Source: Magnetovibrio sp. PR-2 (GTDB lineage Bacteria; Pseudomonadota; Alphaproteobacteria; Rhodospirillales; Magnetovibrionaceae). From it: a DNA stretch of 64,000 nt. Shown one piece after another: positions 53,822 through 63,222 of the stretch (positions are counted from its first letter, which is position 1; every line of letters starts with the position of its first letter). The notes beneath the pieces were generated by a model. That model was not told the DNA's origin. It worked only from the letters and a program-made list of their open reading frames with translations, and did no database searches. Position numbers and translations under genes: made by a program. The stretch spans positions 1-64,000 of the forward strand of contig NZ_JBAHUR010000007.1 in NCBI RefSeq assembly GCF_036689815.1. Reading direction: 5' to 3'.

Positions 53822-55604
53822 GCTATCTTCTCTGCAAAGCGAAATTCCGTTCGAAGCTTTGGACCCCAAACGCATCAAACTGGAAAGCTCGCGCAAAAAT
53901 GCTTTGGACCAAGGGCGCACGCGTCTGCTGGTGACGGGTGTGGTGTTCTCCTTGGCCTTCTTGGTTTTGGGGGCACGTCTGGTTGATTTGTCGCGTCACG
54001 GCAACGGGGGTGGACCGAAGTGGCAGGCCCTGAGCTCCGCACAAATCGAAAAGCCGGTGGTCGCACGCGGTGATGTGTATGATCGCAATGGACATTTGAT
54101 TGCAACCAGTCTGCCGACGAAGTCCTTGTATGTGGATTCCAAAGAGGCTCTGCGTGGTGGCAAGGCCGAAGCGGCGGCAGAAAAGTTGCTGACGGTGTTG
54201 CCGGGCCTGGATCGCAAGAAACTGATTGCCCGGATTAAAAGCGGCGGGCGTCAGGTGTGGATCGATCGCAATCTGACACCGGATCAAGTTTATGCCGTCA
54301 ACCACTTAGGTCTTCCGGGATTTGGCTTTCGCCGTGAAGAACAACGGGTCTATCCCTTTGGCCCTACTTTTGCCCATGTTCTGGGTTACACCGATGTGGA
54401 CGGCAAAGGGATTGCCGGATTGGAGCGCACGTTCCATTCCAAATTGGGCACGCACGGCGAAAGCTTGGAGCTGTCCATCGACTTGCGCGCGCAAACGGTG
54501 CTGCATCAAGAGCTCACCAAAGCGAAGGATAAATACACCGCCACGGGTGCTGCCGGGGTGGTGATGGACGTGAAGACCGGCGAGATCGTCGCCATGGCTT
54601 CTCTGCCCGATTTTGATCCCAACACCCGCCGAGGATCATTGGGGGACGCTGGGTTTAACCGCGTCACCAAAGGTGTGTACGAAATGGGATCGACCTTTAA
54701 ACTGTTCAATACGGCGATTGCGTTGGACACGGGCACGGTGGGCATGACGGACGGCTATGACGCCACCGACCCCATTCGCGTGTCACGCTTCACCATTTCG
54801 GATTACCACGCCAAGAAACGCTGGTTGAGCGTGCCGGAAATTTTGATGTACTCCTCCAACATCGGCTCGGCCAAGATGGCGTTGGATGTGGGGGCGAAAA
54901 CGCAAAAAGAATACCTCAAACGCTTTGGCTTCTTGGGCTCTGCGGATGTGGAGTTGCCCGAAGTCGGTAACCCGCTTTATCCGGTGCGTTGGAACAAGAC
55001 CGAAACCATGACCATTTCCTATGGTCACGGCATCGCCGTCTCGCCGTTGCAGGTGGTCGCAGGTGTGTCTGCGCTGGTCAATGGTGGGGAAATGGTGCGG
55101 CCGACCTTGATCAAGCGTTCGGAGAAAAATCCGTTGGTGACGGAACGCGTCATCAAAGCCAAAACGTCCGATGCCATGCGCAAGATGATGCGCTTGGTGG
55201 TTCGCGGCGGTTCAGGGACGGCTGCTGATATCAAGGGGTACTTGGTGGGCGGCAAAACGGGGACGGCTGAAAAGCAAGCCGATGGCGGTTATGACAAAGA
55301 CAGTTTGATGTCGTCGTTTGTTGCAGCCTTCCCCATGACCAGCCCGCGCTTTGTGGTGTTGGTGGTGATGGACGACCCGCAACTGCACGAAGGCCCTGCA
55401 TATTTGCGCCCCACAGGCGGGCGCGTGGCAGCTCCGGTGGTGGGGGAAGTGATTGCGCGCTTAGGCCCGATCTTTGGCGTGGTGCCCGACAGCGGTGGCG
55501 ATGACGCCGAAGAAGACCCTGACCACCCGTTGCATGTTCCGATTTCCGTCGGACCGAAACAATCCGCTGAGCTGCGTGGGGGCTTAACCCATGCGGCTTT
55601 CTGA
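53814..55604 (+). CDS. ftsI: Division-specific D,D-transpeptidase FtsI (PBP3)
   Basis: 596 aa class B penicillin-binding protein for septal peptidoglycan. An N-terminal membrane anchor (LLVTGVVFSLAFLVLGARLV), a dimerisation domain (ARGDVYDRNGHLIATSLP) and the transpeptidase domain with GSTFKLF (active Ser), SSNIGSAKM and GKTGTAEK. ATG 53814 has GAGGAG upstream and overlaps the ftsL end by eight bases. Its end overlaps murE by 14 bases. Confidence 0.97.
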   Translation: MTKLSSLQSEIPFEALDPKRIKLESSRKNALDQGRTRLLVTGVVFSLAFLVLGARLVDLSRHGNGGGPKWQALSSAQIEKPVVARGDVYDRNGHLIATSLPTKSLYVDSKEALRGGKAEAAAEKLLTVLPGLDRKKLIARIKSGGRQVWIDRNLTPDQVYAVNHLGLPGFGFRREEQRVYPFGPTFAHVLGYTDVDGKGIAGLERTFHSKLGTHGESLELSIDLRAQTVLHQELTKAKDKYTATGAAGVVMDVKTGEIVAMASLPDFDPNTRRGSLGDAGFNRVTKGVYEMGSTFKLFNTAIALDTGTVGMTDGYDATDPIRVSRFTISDYHAKKRWLSVPEILMYSSNIGSAKMALDVGAKTQKEYLKRFGFLGSADVELPEVGNPLYPVRWNKTETMTISYGHGIAVSPLQVVAGVSALVNGGEMVRPTLIKRSEKNPLVTERVIKAKTSDAMRKMMRLVVRGGSGTAADIKGYLVGGKTGTAEKQADGGYDKDSLMSSFVAAFPMTSPRFVVLVVMDDPQLHEGPAYLRPTGGRVAAPVVGEVIARLGPIFGVVPDSGGDDAEEDPDHPLHVPISVGPKQSAELRGGLTHAAF

Positions 55605-57042
55605 GTTGATGAGAGGACAAAAGCCCGTGTTGAAACTGGCGTTACCGGATGAGGACTTGGAGGTGGCAGGCTTGACCTGTGACAGCCGCGCCGTGCGTCC
55701 GGGTTACGTCTTTGCGGCTCTGCCCGGCGCAAAAGTCGATGGTCGTGAATTCATCACCCAAGCCCAAGACAAAGGTGCGGTTGCCGTCTTGGCCCCCAGC
55801 GGCACCGAGGCCGATATACCCGTCATTCAAGACGACAACGTGCGTTTGCGGTTCGCCCAAATGGCCGCGAATTTCTATGGTCGCCAGCCCGAACACGTGG
55901 CCGCGATTACGGGCACCAACGGCAAAACTTCGACGGCTGCGTTCTTGAGCCAGATTTGGGAAAAGCTCGGCCATAAGTCCGCAACTGTTGGCACGTTGGG
56001 TGTGCATGGTTCCGGCTTTGAAGAGCCCGGAACTTTGACCACCCCGGACCCGGTTGATTTGCATCACACCTTGGCACGGTTGGCTGACGGCGGCGTGGAT
56101 CACTTGGCCATGGAGGCCTCCAGCCATGGCTTGGAGCAGTTTCGTCTGGACGGTGTGAAGGTGAAGGCCGCAGGCTTTACCAACATCACGCGCGATCACT
56201 TGGATTACCACGGCACCATGGAAGACTACTTCGCCGCCAAGCTGCGTTTGTTCCGTGACGTTTTGCTGGACGAAGGTGTTGCCGTTGTGAACGCCGATTG
56301 CAAAGACATGTGCAAAGTGGTTGAGGCCGCTGAACTGCGCGGTATAAAAGTTTTGACGTTCGGCCGTGCAGGCAAGGACATTCGCGTGTTGGAACGCTTC
56401 CCCACCGGTGACGGTCAGACCATAACCTTCATGATGGGCAATCAAGACTTTAATGTGCGTCTGCCGTTGGCAGGAAGTTTCCAAATGGAAAACGTTTTGT
56501 GTGCTTTTGGTTTGGCCGTGGCGCTGGGTGCAAATGCTAAGGACGTGGCGGCTGGCGTGGAAACGCTGGAAGGCGTGCCTGGGCGTTTGCAGTTCGTCGG
56601 TTCCGTGAACGGAGCTTCGGTCTATGTGGACTATGCCCACACCCCGGATGCTTTGGAAAATGTTTTGAACGCTCTGCGCCCACATACTCAAAATGATCTG
56701 CATGTTGTTTTTGGTTGTGGTGGAGATCGCGACACAGGTAAACGTCCTGAGATGGGCAAGGTTGCAACGGACTTGGCGGACAGCGTTATCGTCACGGACG
56801 ACAATCCACGCAGTGAAGACCCCGCGACCATTCGTAAAGAAATTTTGGCCGCAGCCTCTGGGGCCCAGGACATCGGTGACCGTCATACGGCCATCGTTCA
56901 AGCGGTGTGGAAACTCCAAAAAGGTGACGTCTTGGTTTTGGCCGGAAAGGGCCATGAAAAAGGCCAAATCGTCGGCGATCAAGTGTTGCCGTTCGACGAT
57001 GTGAAAGAAGCTGAACAAGCCATAGAGGAGGTCCAGGCGTGA
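55591..57042 (+). CDS. murE: UDP-MurNAc-tripeptide synthetase MurE (meso-DAP adding)
   Basis: 483 aa Mur ligase adding the third stem-peptide residue. ATP loop ITGTNGKTSTAAFL, a LEASSHGLEQ-like segment (MEASSHGLEQFRLDG), the carbamylated-Lys region, and the DNPRSEDP motif that marks meso-diaminopimelate specificity rather than lysine. Starts inside the ftsI end; murF begins at a GTG overlapping its stop. Confidence 0.97.
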   Translation: MRLSELMRGQKPVLKLALPDEDLEVAGLTCDSRAVRPGYVFAALPGAKVDGREFITQAQDKGAVAVLAPSGTEADIPVIQDDNVRLRFAQMAANFYGRQPEHVAAITGTNGKTSTAAFLSQIWEKLGHKSATVGTLGVHGSGFEEPGTLTTPDPVDLHHTLARLADGGVDHLAMEASSHGLEQFRLDGVKVKAAGFTNITRDHLDYHGTMEDYFAAKLRLFRDVLLDEGVAVVNADCKDMCKVVEAAELRGIKVLTFGRAGKDIRVLERFPTGDGQTITFMMGNQDFNVRLPLAGSFQMENVLCAFGLAVALGANAKDVAAGVETLEGVPGRLQFVGSVNGASVYVDYAHTPDALENVLNALRPHTQNDLHVVFGCGGDRDTGKRPEMGKVATDLADSVIVTDDNPRSEDPATIRKEILAAASGAQDIGDRHTAIVQAVWKLQKGDVLVLAGKGHEKGQIVGDQVLPFDDVKEAEQAIEEVQA

Positions 57043-58469
57043 ATATGATAAAACCAACGTACACACTTTGGTCTTCTGATGATGCGGCGCGCGTTTCGCA
57101 AGGCGATGCACATCGTGCATGGACGGCCTCAGGTGTTTCCATCAACACCCGCACGCTTCAGCCGGGCGATCTGTTTATTGCTATTCAAGGCCCCAATGTG
57201 GACGGTCACGACTATGTTGCCGATGCCTTTGAAAAGGGTGCCGCGGCCGCGTGCGTGCATCACCGCCCGCCGGTGCTTGATCCCGACGCACCCTTGTTGG
57301 TGGTCGAGGACACCATGAAAGCCATGGAAGATATGGGCCGTGGGGCGCGGGCGCGCTTAGATCATGCCAAAGTCATTGCCGTGACCGGATCGGTCGGCAA
57401 GACCGGCACCAAAGAAGCCTTGAAGGCCGTGTTGTCCAAACAAGGCAAGACGTCAGCCAGCGAAGGCAGTTTAAATAATCACTGGGGCCTGCCGCTGAGC
57501 TTGGCGCGCACGCCCGCAGATGCAGACTATTCGGTTTTGGAAATGGGCATGAACCATCCGGGCGAACTGACGCCCTTGTCCAAAATGGCCCGTCCGCACG
57601 TGTGTGTGATCACGACCATTGCACCTGCACATACAGAGTTCTTCACATCCACCGCAGAGATCGCCGATGCCAAAGCCGAAATTTTCCAAGGCATAGAAGA
57701 GGGCGGTTCGGCGGTTCTCAATCGTGACATTGCCGAGTTTGAGCAACTGAATGCAGCGGCTAAGAAAGCGGGCATTGAAGATGTGATGACATTCGGCGCG
57801 GCCGAGGGCGCTGACTTTCGTTTGAAAGATTTCACGCTGGACGCCAATGGATCCGACGTGACGGCGGTGACACCTTGGGGCGAATTGTCGTATCGCATCG
57901 GTCTTGCGGGTCAGCACTGGGTTCAAAATTCCCTGTGCATCCTCGCTGCAGTTCATGCTGGGGCTGGGGATGTCGAACAAGCCGCAAAAGATTTGGCGGA
58001 CTTAACGCCGCCCAGCGGTCGCGGTCAGCGCTTTGACATTCAGTTGGACGATGGCATTTTTTCTCTGATCGACGAAAGCTACAACGCAAGCCCCGTCGCT
58101 ATGGATGCCGCGTTGGCTGTCTTGGCAGCCCAACCGGCCACCGGTAAACGCATTGCCGTGTTGGGCGATATGTTGGAGCTGGGCGAAGACACGCCAGCAG
58201 AACATGCGGCTTTGGCAGACTTGATTTCAAAGCACAACATCGACCAGGTCTATATGTCCGGTGAAGCCATGGAGAATCTTTGGAAGGCACTTCCTGATGG
58301 CGTGCGTGTCAAACACACCATCACGTCTGATCTTCTGTCGGGCGTCGTGCGCGAAGCCGTGCGTCCGGGTGATGTTGTGATGGTTAAAGGATCCGCAGGC
58401 TCACGCATGGGCCGAGTGGTTGAAGCCTTGAAGGCGCTCGATAAAAATTTTCAAAAGGGAGATGCATAA
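57039..58469 (+). CDS. murF: UDP-MurNAc-pentapeptide synthetase MurF
   Basis: 476 aa ligase attaching D-Ala-D-Ala. N-terminal GVSINTRTLQPGDLFIAIQG, ATP loop AVTGSVGKTGTKEALKAVL, the SLNNHWGLPLSLA segment and the C-terminal DESYNASPVAM-type motif. GTG 57039 has GAGGAGG seven bases upstream and overlaps the murE stop; an ATG two codons later is too far from the ribosome site. mraY starts three bases after its stop. Confidence 0.96.
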   Translation: MNMIKPTYTLWSSDDAARVSQGDAHRAWTASGVSINTRTLQPGDLFIAIQGPNVDGHDYVADAFEKGAAAACVHHRPPVLDPDAPLLVVEDTMKAMEDMGRGARARLDHAKVIAVTGSVGKTGTKEALKAVLSKQGKTSASEGSLNNHWGLPLSLARTPADADYSVLEMGMNHPGELTPLSKMARPHVCVITTIAPAHTEFFTSTAEIADAKAEIFQGIEEGGSAVLNRDIAEFEQLNAAAKKAGIEDVMTFGAAEGADFRLKDFTLDANGSDVTAVTPWGELSYRIGLAGQHWVQNSLCILAAVHAGAGDVEQAAKDLADLTPPSGRGQRFDIQLDDGIFSLIDESYNASPVAMDAALAVLAAQPATGKRIAVLGDMLELGEDTPAEHAALADLISKHNIDQVYMSGEAMENLWKALPDGVRVKHTITSDLLSGVVREAVRPGDVVMVKGSAGSRMGRVVEALKALDKNFQKGDA

Positions 58470-58472
58470 ATC

Positions 58473-59561
58473 ATGCTGTACCACCTGTTATTTCCCTTAG
58501 CGGATCAATTCCCAATCTTTAACGTGTTTCGCTATCTGACGTTCCGCACGGGCGGCGCGGTGATGACGGCGCTGATCATCAGCTTTGTCATCGGGCCTTA
58601 TTTGATCAAAGTCCTGCACATGCGTCAAAAGGGCGGTCAGCCTATCCGTGATGACGGGCCTGAAGGACACTTGCTGACCAAACAAGGCACGCCGACCATG
58701 GGCGGGTTGATGATTTTAATCGCCATGGTGGTATCCACCATATTGTGGGCGGATTTGTCCAACGGTTTCGTTTGGGTGGCCCTGGGTGTGACGGTGTCTT
58801 ATGGCGTCATTGGGTTTTTGGACGATTACTTGAAAGTCTCGCGCCGCAATCACAAGGGCCTGCCCGGAAAAATGAAATTGCTGTTGCAAGTGGCTTTTGC
58901 CATGGCCGCAGCGGTTTGGACGATGCGTTTGTTGCCGGGTGATTTATCGACCACCTTGGCCGTCCCGTTTTTGAAAGACGCCTTGGTCCAGCTGGCTTGG
59001 TTCTTCCCGGTGTTTGCTACGTTTGTCATGGTTGGGGCATCGAACTCTGTGAACTTGACCGATGGTTTGGACGGTCTCGCCATCGTTCCGGTGATGATTG
59101 CCGCAGGCGTATTTATGTTGATTGCGTATCTGGTCGGCAACACGGTGTTTTCGGGATACCTGCAGCTCCACTATGTTCCGGGTACAGGTGAGTTGGCGAC
59201 GTTCTTGGGCGCGCTCATCGGTGGCGGCTTGGGTTTTTTGTGGTTCAATGCGCCGCCCGCGCGCGTGTTCATGGGCGATACCGGGTCTCTGGCGCTCGGC
59301 GGGGCCTTGGGGACCGTGAGTGTCATCACCAAACACGAGCTGGTGCTCGCCATTGTTGGTGGCTTGTTTGTGTTGGAAACGGTTTCTGTGATTGTGCAGG
59401 TCTTGTCGTTCAAGCTGACGGGCAAGCGGGTGTTCGCCATGGCACCGCTGCATCACCATTTTGAGAAAAAAGGTTGGGCCGAGCCCACCATTGTTATTCG
59501 CTTTTGGATCATCGCCACCATCTTGGCGCTGATCGGTTTGTCCACGTTGAAGTTGAGGTAA
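58473..59561 (+). CDS. mraY: Phospho-MurNAc-pentapeptide transferase MraY
   Basis: 362 aa integral membrane enzyme forming lipid I from UDP-MurNAc-pentapeptide and undecaprenyl phosphate. Ten membrane helices. [18 protein letters not shown], the catalytic-Asp segment [47 protein letters not shown] and [12 protein letters not shown] are all in place. Standard length and position in the dcw order. Confidence 0.97.
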   Translation: MLYHLLFPLADQFPIFNVFRYLTFRTGGAVMTALIISFVIGPYLIKVLHMRQKGGQPIRDDGPEGHLLTKQGTPTMGGLMILIAMVVSTILWADLSNGFVWVALGVTVSYGVIGFLDDYLKVSRRNHKGLPGKMKLLLQVAFAMAAAVWTMRLLPGDLSTTLAVPFLKDALVQLAWFFPVFATFVMVGASNSVNLTDGLDGLAIVPVMIAAGVFMLIAYLVGNTVFSGYLQLHYVPGTGELATFLGALIGGGLGFLWFNAPPARVFMGDTGSLALGGALGTVSVITKHELVLAIVGGLFVLETVSVIVQVLSFKLTGKRVFAMAPLHHHFEKKGWAEPTIVIRFWIIATILALIGLSTLKLR

Positions 59562-59570
59562 GGCGCACAG

Positions 59571-60959
59571 ATGATTTCGTGCGAAGGATACGCCACCAAA
59601 CACGTTGCCGTCGTTGGACTGGGACAGTCCGGCTTGGCCGCCGCGCGCGCGCTGTGTCGCAGCGGTGCACGTGTTTTGGCTTGGGATGACGGTGAGGCTG
59701 CGCGCAAAACTGCCGAAGTCGAAGGCATCCCTGTGCGCGAACCGTCACGCATCAACTGGGCGGCACAAGACGCATTGGTGTTGAGCCCCGGCATCCCACA
59801 CACCTACCCCAAACCCCACGTGGCTGCGCGCATGGCAAAAGATGCGGGTGTGCCGATCATTGGCGATGTGGAACTGTTGATCACGTCGGGTGCACAAGCC
59901 CCGCGCATTGCCATCACAGGAACCAACGGCAAATCCACCACGACGGCATTGGTCGGGCATATTCTGGAAAGTGTTGACCGCGACGTCGAAGTCGGCGGCA
60001 ATCTTGGTCCCGCCATTTCAGATATGGCGATGATGGAACATGACGGCGCTTATGTGTTGGAACTGTCTTCGTATCAATTAGAGCTGTGCCCGTCGGCACG
60101 GTTTAAAGTTGCCGTTTTGTTGAATATTGCACCGGATCATTTGGACCGACACGGCGGCATGCATGGCTACATCATGGCTAAGCAACAGATTTTCCGTGGA
60201 CAAGGTGCCGGCGACACGGCGATCATCGGCTTGGACGATGAACACAGCCGTCAAGTCTATACAGACATCAAAGCCGCCAATCACCGCACCGTTATTGGCA
60301 TCAGCTGCCAAGGCCCTGTTGCAGGGGGCATCTATGTTCAAGACGGCATGTTGATCAACGATGTCAAAGGCGATGCCAAGCGCATCATGGATGTTCGCGG
60401 ACTGCAAAATTTACCCGGCTCGCACAATGCCCAAAACATTGCGGCGGCTTATGCCATTGCGTGCTCCATGCATGTCCCGACAGACGACATCGTCAAAGCT
60501 GTCAAAAGTTTTCCAGGTTTGGCCCACCGCCAAGAACGCTTGGGCGAAATCGACGGCGTGACGTTTGTGAACGACAGCAAAGCCACCAACGCCGAAGCCG
60601 CAGCCAAAGCCTTGGCATGCTACGACAACATCCATTGGATTTTGGGTGGCCGCGCAAAAGACGGCGGCTTGGACGGCTTGGACGGTTTGTACGGCTCCCT
60701 CACCAAAGCCTATGTCATAGGCGAGTGCGCCGAAGACTTTGCGCGTCAATTGACGGGCAAAATCGATGTGCAAATGTGTGGAGATTTAGAGACCGCAACG
60801 AAGGCTGCATTCTTGGACGCTTCCGGTCAAGCGGCGACGGTTTTGCTGTCGCCCGCAGCAGCTTCGTTCGACCAATACCGTAATTTTGAAGTGCGCGGCG
60901 ACGCGTTTCGCGAAATCGTCAGCGCGTTAACCAGAGATGCAACCCGGGGGGCAGCCTAA
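59571..60959 (+). CDS. murD: UDP-MurNAc-L-alanine-D-glutamate ligase MurD
   Basis: 462 aa. Adds D-Glu to UDP-MurNAc-L-Ala. The N-terminal dinucleotide-like site VAVVGLGQSGLAAARAL, the ATP loop ITGTNGKSTTTALVGHIL, LELSSYQLELC, LNIAPDHLDRHGGMHGY and FVNDSKATNAEAAAKAL identify MurD. The gene starts nine bases after mraY and is followed three bases later by ftsW. Confidence 0.97.
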   Translation: MISCEGYATKHVAVVGLGQSGLAAARALCRSGARVLAWDDGEAARKTAEVEGIPVREPSRINWAAQDALVLSPGIPHTYPKPHVAARMAKDAGVPIIGDVELLITSGAQAPRIAITGTNGKSTTTALVGHILESVDRDVEVGGNLGPAISDMAMMEHDGAYVLELSSYQLELCPSARFKVAVLLNIAPDHLDRHGGMHGYIMAKQQIFRGQGAGDTAIIGLDDEHSRQVYTDIKAANHRTVIGISCQGPVAGGIYVQDGMLINDVKGDAKRIMDVRGLQNLPGSHNAQNIAAAYAIACSMHVPTDDIVKAVKSFPGLAHRQERLGEIDGVTFVNDSKATNAEAAAKALACYDNIHWILGGRAKDGGLDGLDGLYGSLTKAYVIGECAEDFARQLTGKIDVQMCGDLETATKAAFLDASGQAATVLLSPAAASFDQYRNFEVRGDAFREIVSALTRDATRGAA

Positions 60960-60962
60960 GCC

Positions 60963-62099
60963 ATGAGCACCTTCACCCGCACCGATACATCCGTTGTCAG
61001 CCGATGGTGGTGGACCATCGATCGTATAACGCTGTTGACGGTCATGGTCATTGCAGCCCTGGGCGCCATGTTGGTGGCGTCCGCATCGCCTGCTGTGGCG
61101 GAACGTATTGGCCTGGAAAGCTATCACTTTATCAATCGCCACTTTGTCTTTTTACCCATGGCGTTATTGGTGATGGTCGCCACATCTTTGTTGACGCCAC
61201 AAGGTGTCCGCCGCTTGGCTGTGTTAGTTTTTGTCGGTGCGTTGGCCGCAATGGTCGCCGTTTTGTTTTTGGGCGCAGAAATTAAAGGCGCAACACGTTG
61301 GCTGTATGTTGCAGGTTTTTCTTTGCAGCCGTCGGAATTCATCAAGCCGGCCTTTGCGGTCGTGGCCGCGTGGATGTTTGCCGCGCAAAAACTGGATGAA
61401 GACGTGCCAGGCTATGCGATTTCCATTGGCCTGTTCGTTGTGGTGATCGGTTTGTTGATGTTGCAGCCGGACTTTGGCATGTCCATCGTGGTCGCCAGTG
61501 TTTGGGCGGTGCAGTTCTTTATTTCCGGCCTGCCGTTGATCTTGGTCGGCGCGATTGCGCTGTTGTTGATCTTGGGCGGCTTTGGCGCGTACTTAACCCT
61601 GGATCATGTGCGCTATCGCATCGATAAGTTTTTGGACCCGTCCAGTTCCATGGGCTACCAAGTCGAAAAGTCTTTGAACGCGTTTGAAAACGGCGGCCTG
61701 TTTGGTCGTGGCCCGGGTGAGGGGCGCGTGAAGGAAGTTCTGCCCGACGCCCACACCGATTTTATATTGGCCGTTGCCGGTGAAGAGTTCGGCATCGTCT
61801 TGTGTCTGGTGATCGTCGCATTGATCGGCTTTGTCGTCTTGCGCGGCTTTACCCGCGTGCTCAACGACAGCGACTTTTTTGTGATGGTTGCGGTGACAGG
61901 TCTGCTGACCCAGTTTGCCTTGCAAGCGATCATCAACATTGCCTCGACGACACACCTGATTCCGCCAAAGGGCATGACGTTGCCGTTCATCAGTTATGGC
62001 GGCTCGTCAACTCTGGCTTTGGCGTTGGGGATGGGTATGGTCTTGGCGTTGACGCGTGTGCGGCCTGGCGCACACCATGGTTTGAGGGGGCGCAAATGA
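60963..62099 (+). CDS. ftsW: Septal peptidoglycan glycosyltransferase FtsW
   Basis: 378 aa SEDS-family protein that polymerises lipid II at the septum with FtsI. Ten membrane segments. SEDS motifs: LQPSEFIKPAFAVVAAWMF, LQPDFGMSIVV, GGLFGRGPGEGRVKEVLPDAHTDFI-type region and FISYGGSSTLALALGMG. Distinguished from the window's RodA by position in the dcw cluster. Its stop overlaps the murG start (ATGA). Confidence 0.96.
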   Translation: MSTFTRTDTSVVSRWWWTIDRITLLTVMVIAALGAMLVASASPAVAERIGLESYHFINRHFVFLPMALLVMVATSLLTPQGVRRLAVLVFVGALAAMVAVLFLGAEIKGATRWLYVAGFSLQPSEFIKPAFAVVAAWMFAAQKLDEDVPGYAISIGLFVVVIGLLMLQPDFGMSIVVASVWAVQFFISGLPLILVGAIALLLILGGFGAYLTLDHVRYRIDKFLDPSSSMGYQVEKSLNAFENGGLFGRGPGEGRVKEVLPDAHTDFILAVAGEEFGIVLCLVIVALIGFVVLRGFTRVLNDSDFFVMVAVTGLLTQFALQAIINIASTTHLIPPKGMTLPFISYGGSSTLALALGMGMVLALTRVRPGAHHGLRGRK

Positions 62100-63217
62100 G
62101 CGATAAGCCTCACGTTCTTTTGGCCGCAGGTGGTACGGGCGGGCACGTCTTCCCCGCAGAAGCCTTGGCGAGCGAGTTGTTAAACCGCGGCTACCGTTTG
62201 GGCTTGGTGACAGACAAGCGCGGCAAAGCCTATGGCGGTGCCTTGGGTGAATTGGAAACGTACCGCATTGCCGCTGGCGGCATTGCGGGCAAGGGTGTTT
62301 TTTCGAAAATCAAAAGCGTTTTGGAGTTGGGTGTTGGAACGTTTCAAGCGTGGCGTTTGTTGAAGCAGTTAAAACCGGACGCTGTCATCGGTTTTGGTGG
62401 ATACGCGTCTGTGCCGACGATGATGGCGGCGACATTTACCACTACGGCTACAGGCCTGCATGAGCAAAATGCACTGCTGGGCCGTGCCAATCGTTTGTTG
62501 GCCGGGCGGGTGGATGGCATTGCCTCCAGTTTCAAAGACACGCGGGGTGTTCCTGCGGCAAATGCAAACAGCATCAAACTCACAGGCATGCCGGTGCGCG
62601 CATCCATAGCAGACAAAGCAGACGCGCCGTTTCCGCCCACTGAGGGAGATGCCCCGCTGGGGGTGTTGGTGCTGGGGGGCTCGCAAGGGGCCACGGTGCT
62701 CAGCGAAGTGGTGCCCGAAGCGCTGGCGAAATTGCCCGATGACATCAAAGCGCGCTTGGACGTGACCCAGCAATGTCGTGAAGAAGATTTACAAGTGGTG
62801 CAAAACGCTTACGCGTCTTCGGGCATTCGCGCGCATCTCGCGACGTTTATCGATGATGTGCCGCAATGCATGGCTAAGGCCCATGTGGTGATATCGCGTG
62901 CAGGGGCTTCAACGGTCAGCGAAGCCTTGGCGATTGGGCGGCCGTCGATTTTGGTGCCGTATCCGTTTGCAGCGGACGACCATCAGACCTATAACGCACA
63001 AGCCGTAGACGCAGCGGGTGCGGGCTGGATTATGCCGCAAGACACGTTCACGGCGGATAACTTGGCGATGCGTCTCGACAGTTTGTTGGGACTGCCCGCC
63101 GTTTTGGAAAAAGCTGCCCGCTGCGCCAAGGACCTCGGGCGCGCGGACGCAGCCAAACAATTGGCAGACATGGTGGCAGAGCTGATCGACAGCTCCGCCC
63201 AAACGAAAAGGAGCTAA
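62096..63217 (+). CDS. murG: Lipid II-forming GlcNAc transferase MurG
   Basis: 373 aa membrane-associated GT28 glycosyltransferase adding GlcNAc to lipid [21 protein letters not shown] (G loop 1), the [17 protein letters not shown] loop, [33 protein letters not shown] (G loop 2) and [20 protein letters not shown]. Start ATG 62096 overlapping ftsW is preferred over a long spurious upstream frame. murC begins six bases after its stop. Confidence 0.97.
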   Translation: MSDKPHVLLAAGGTGGHVFPAEALASELLNRGYRLGLVTDKRGKAYGGALGELETYRIAAGGIAGKGVFSKIKSVLELGVGTFQAWRLLKQLKPDAVIGFGGYASVPTMMAATFTTTATGLHEQNALLGRANRLLAGRVDGIASSFKDTRGVPAANANSIKLTGMPVRASIADKADAPFPPTEGDAPLGVLVLGGSQGATVLSEVVPEALAKLPDDIKARLDVTQQCREEDLQVVQNAYASSGIRAHLATFIDDVPQCMAKAHVVISRAGASTVSEALAIGRPSILVPYPFAADDHQTYNAQAVDAAGAGWIMPQDTFTADNLAMRLDSLLGLPAVLEKAARCAKDLGRADAAKQLADMVAELIDSSAQTKRS

Positions 63218-63222
63218 GTGGC

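Noticed and set aside
55642-57120. 492-codon minus-strand frame
   Set aside because: Antisense to murE and part of murF, both unmistakable; a shadow of the codon bias.
61802-62095. Longer N-terminal extension of murG
   Set aside because: The frame stays open upstream inside ftsW, but ATG 62096 with ATGA overlap matches the family N-terminus exactly.
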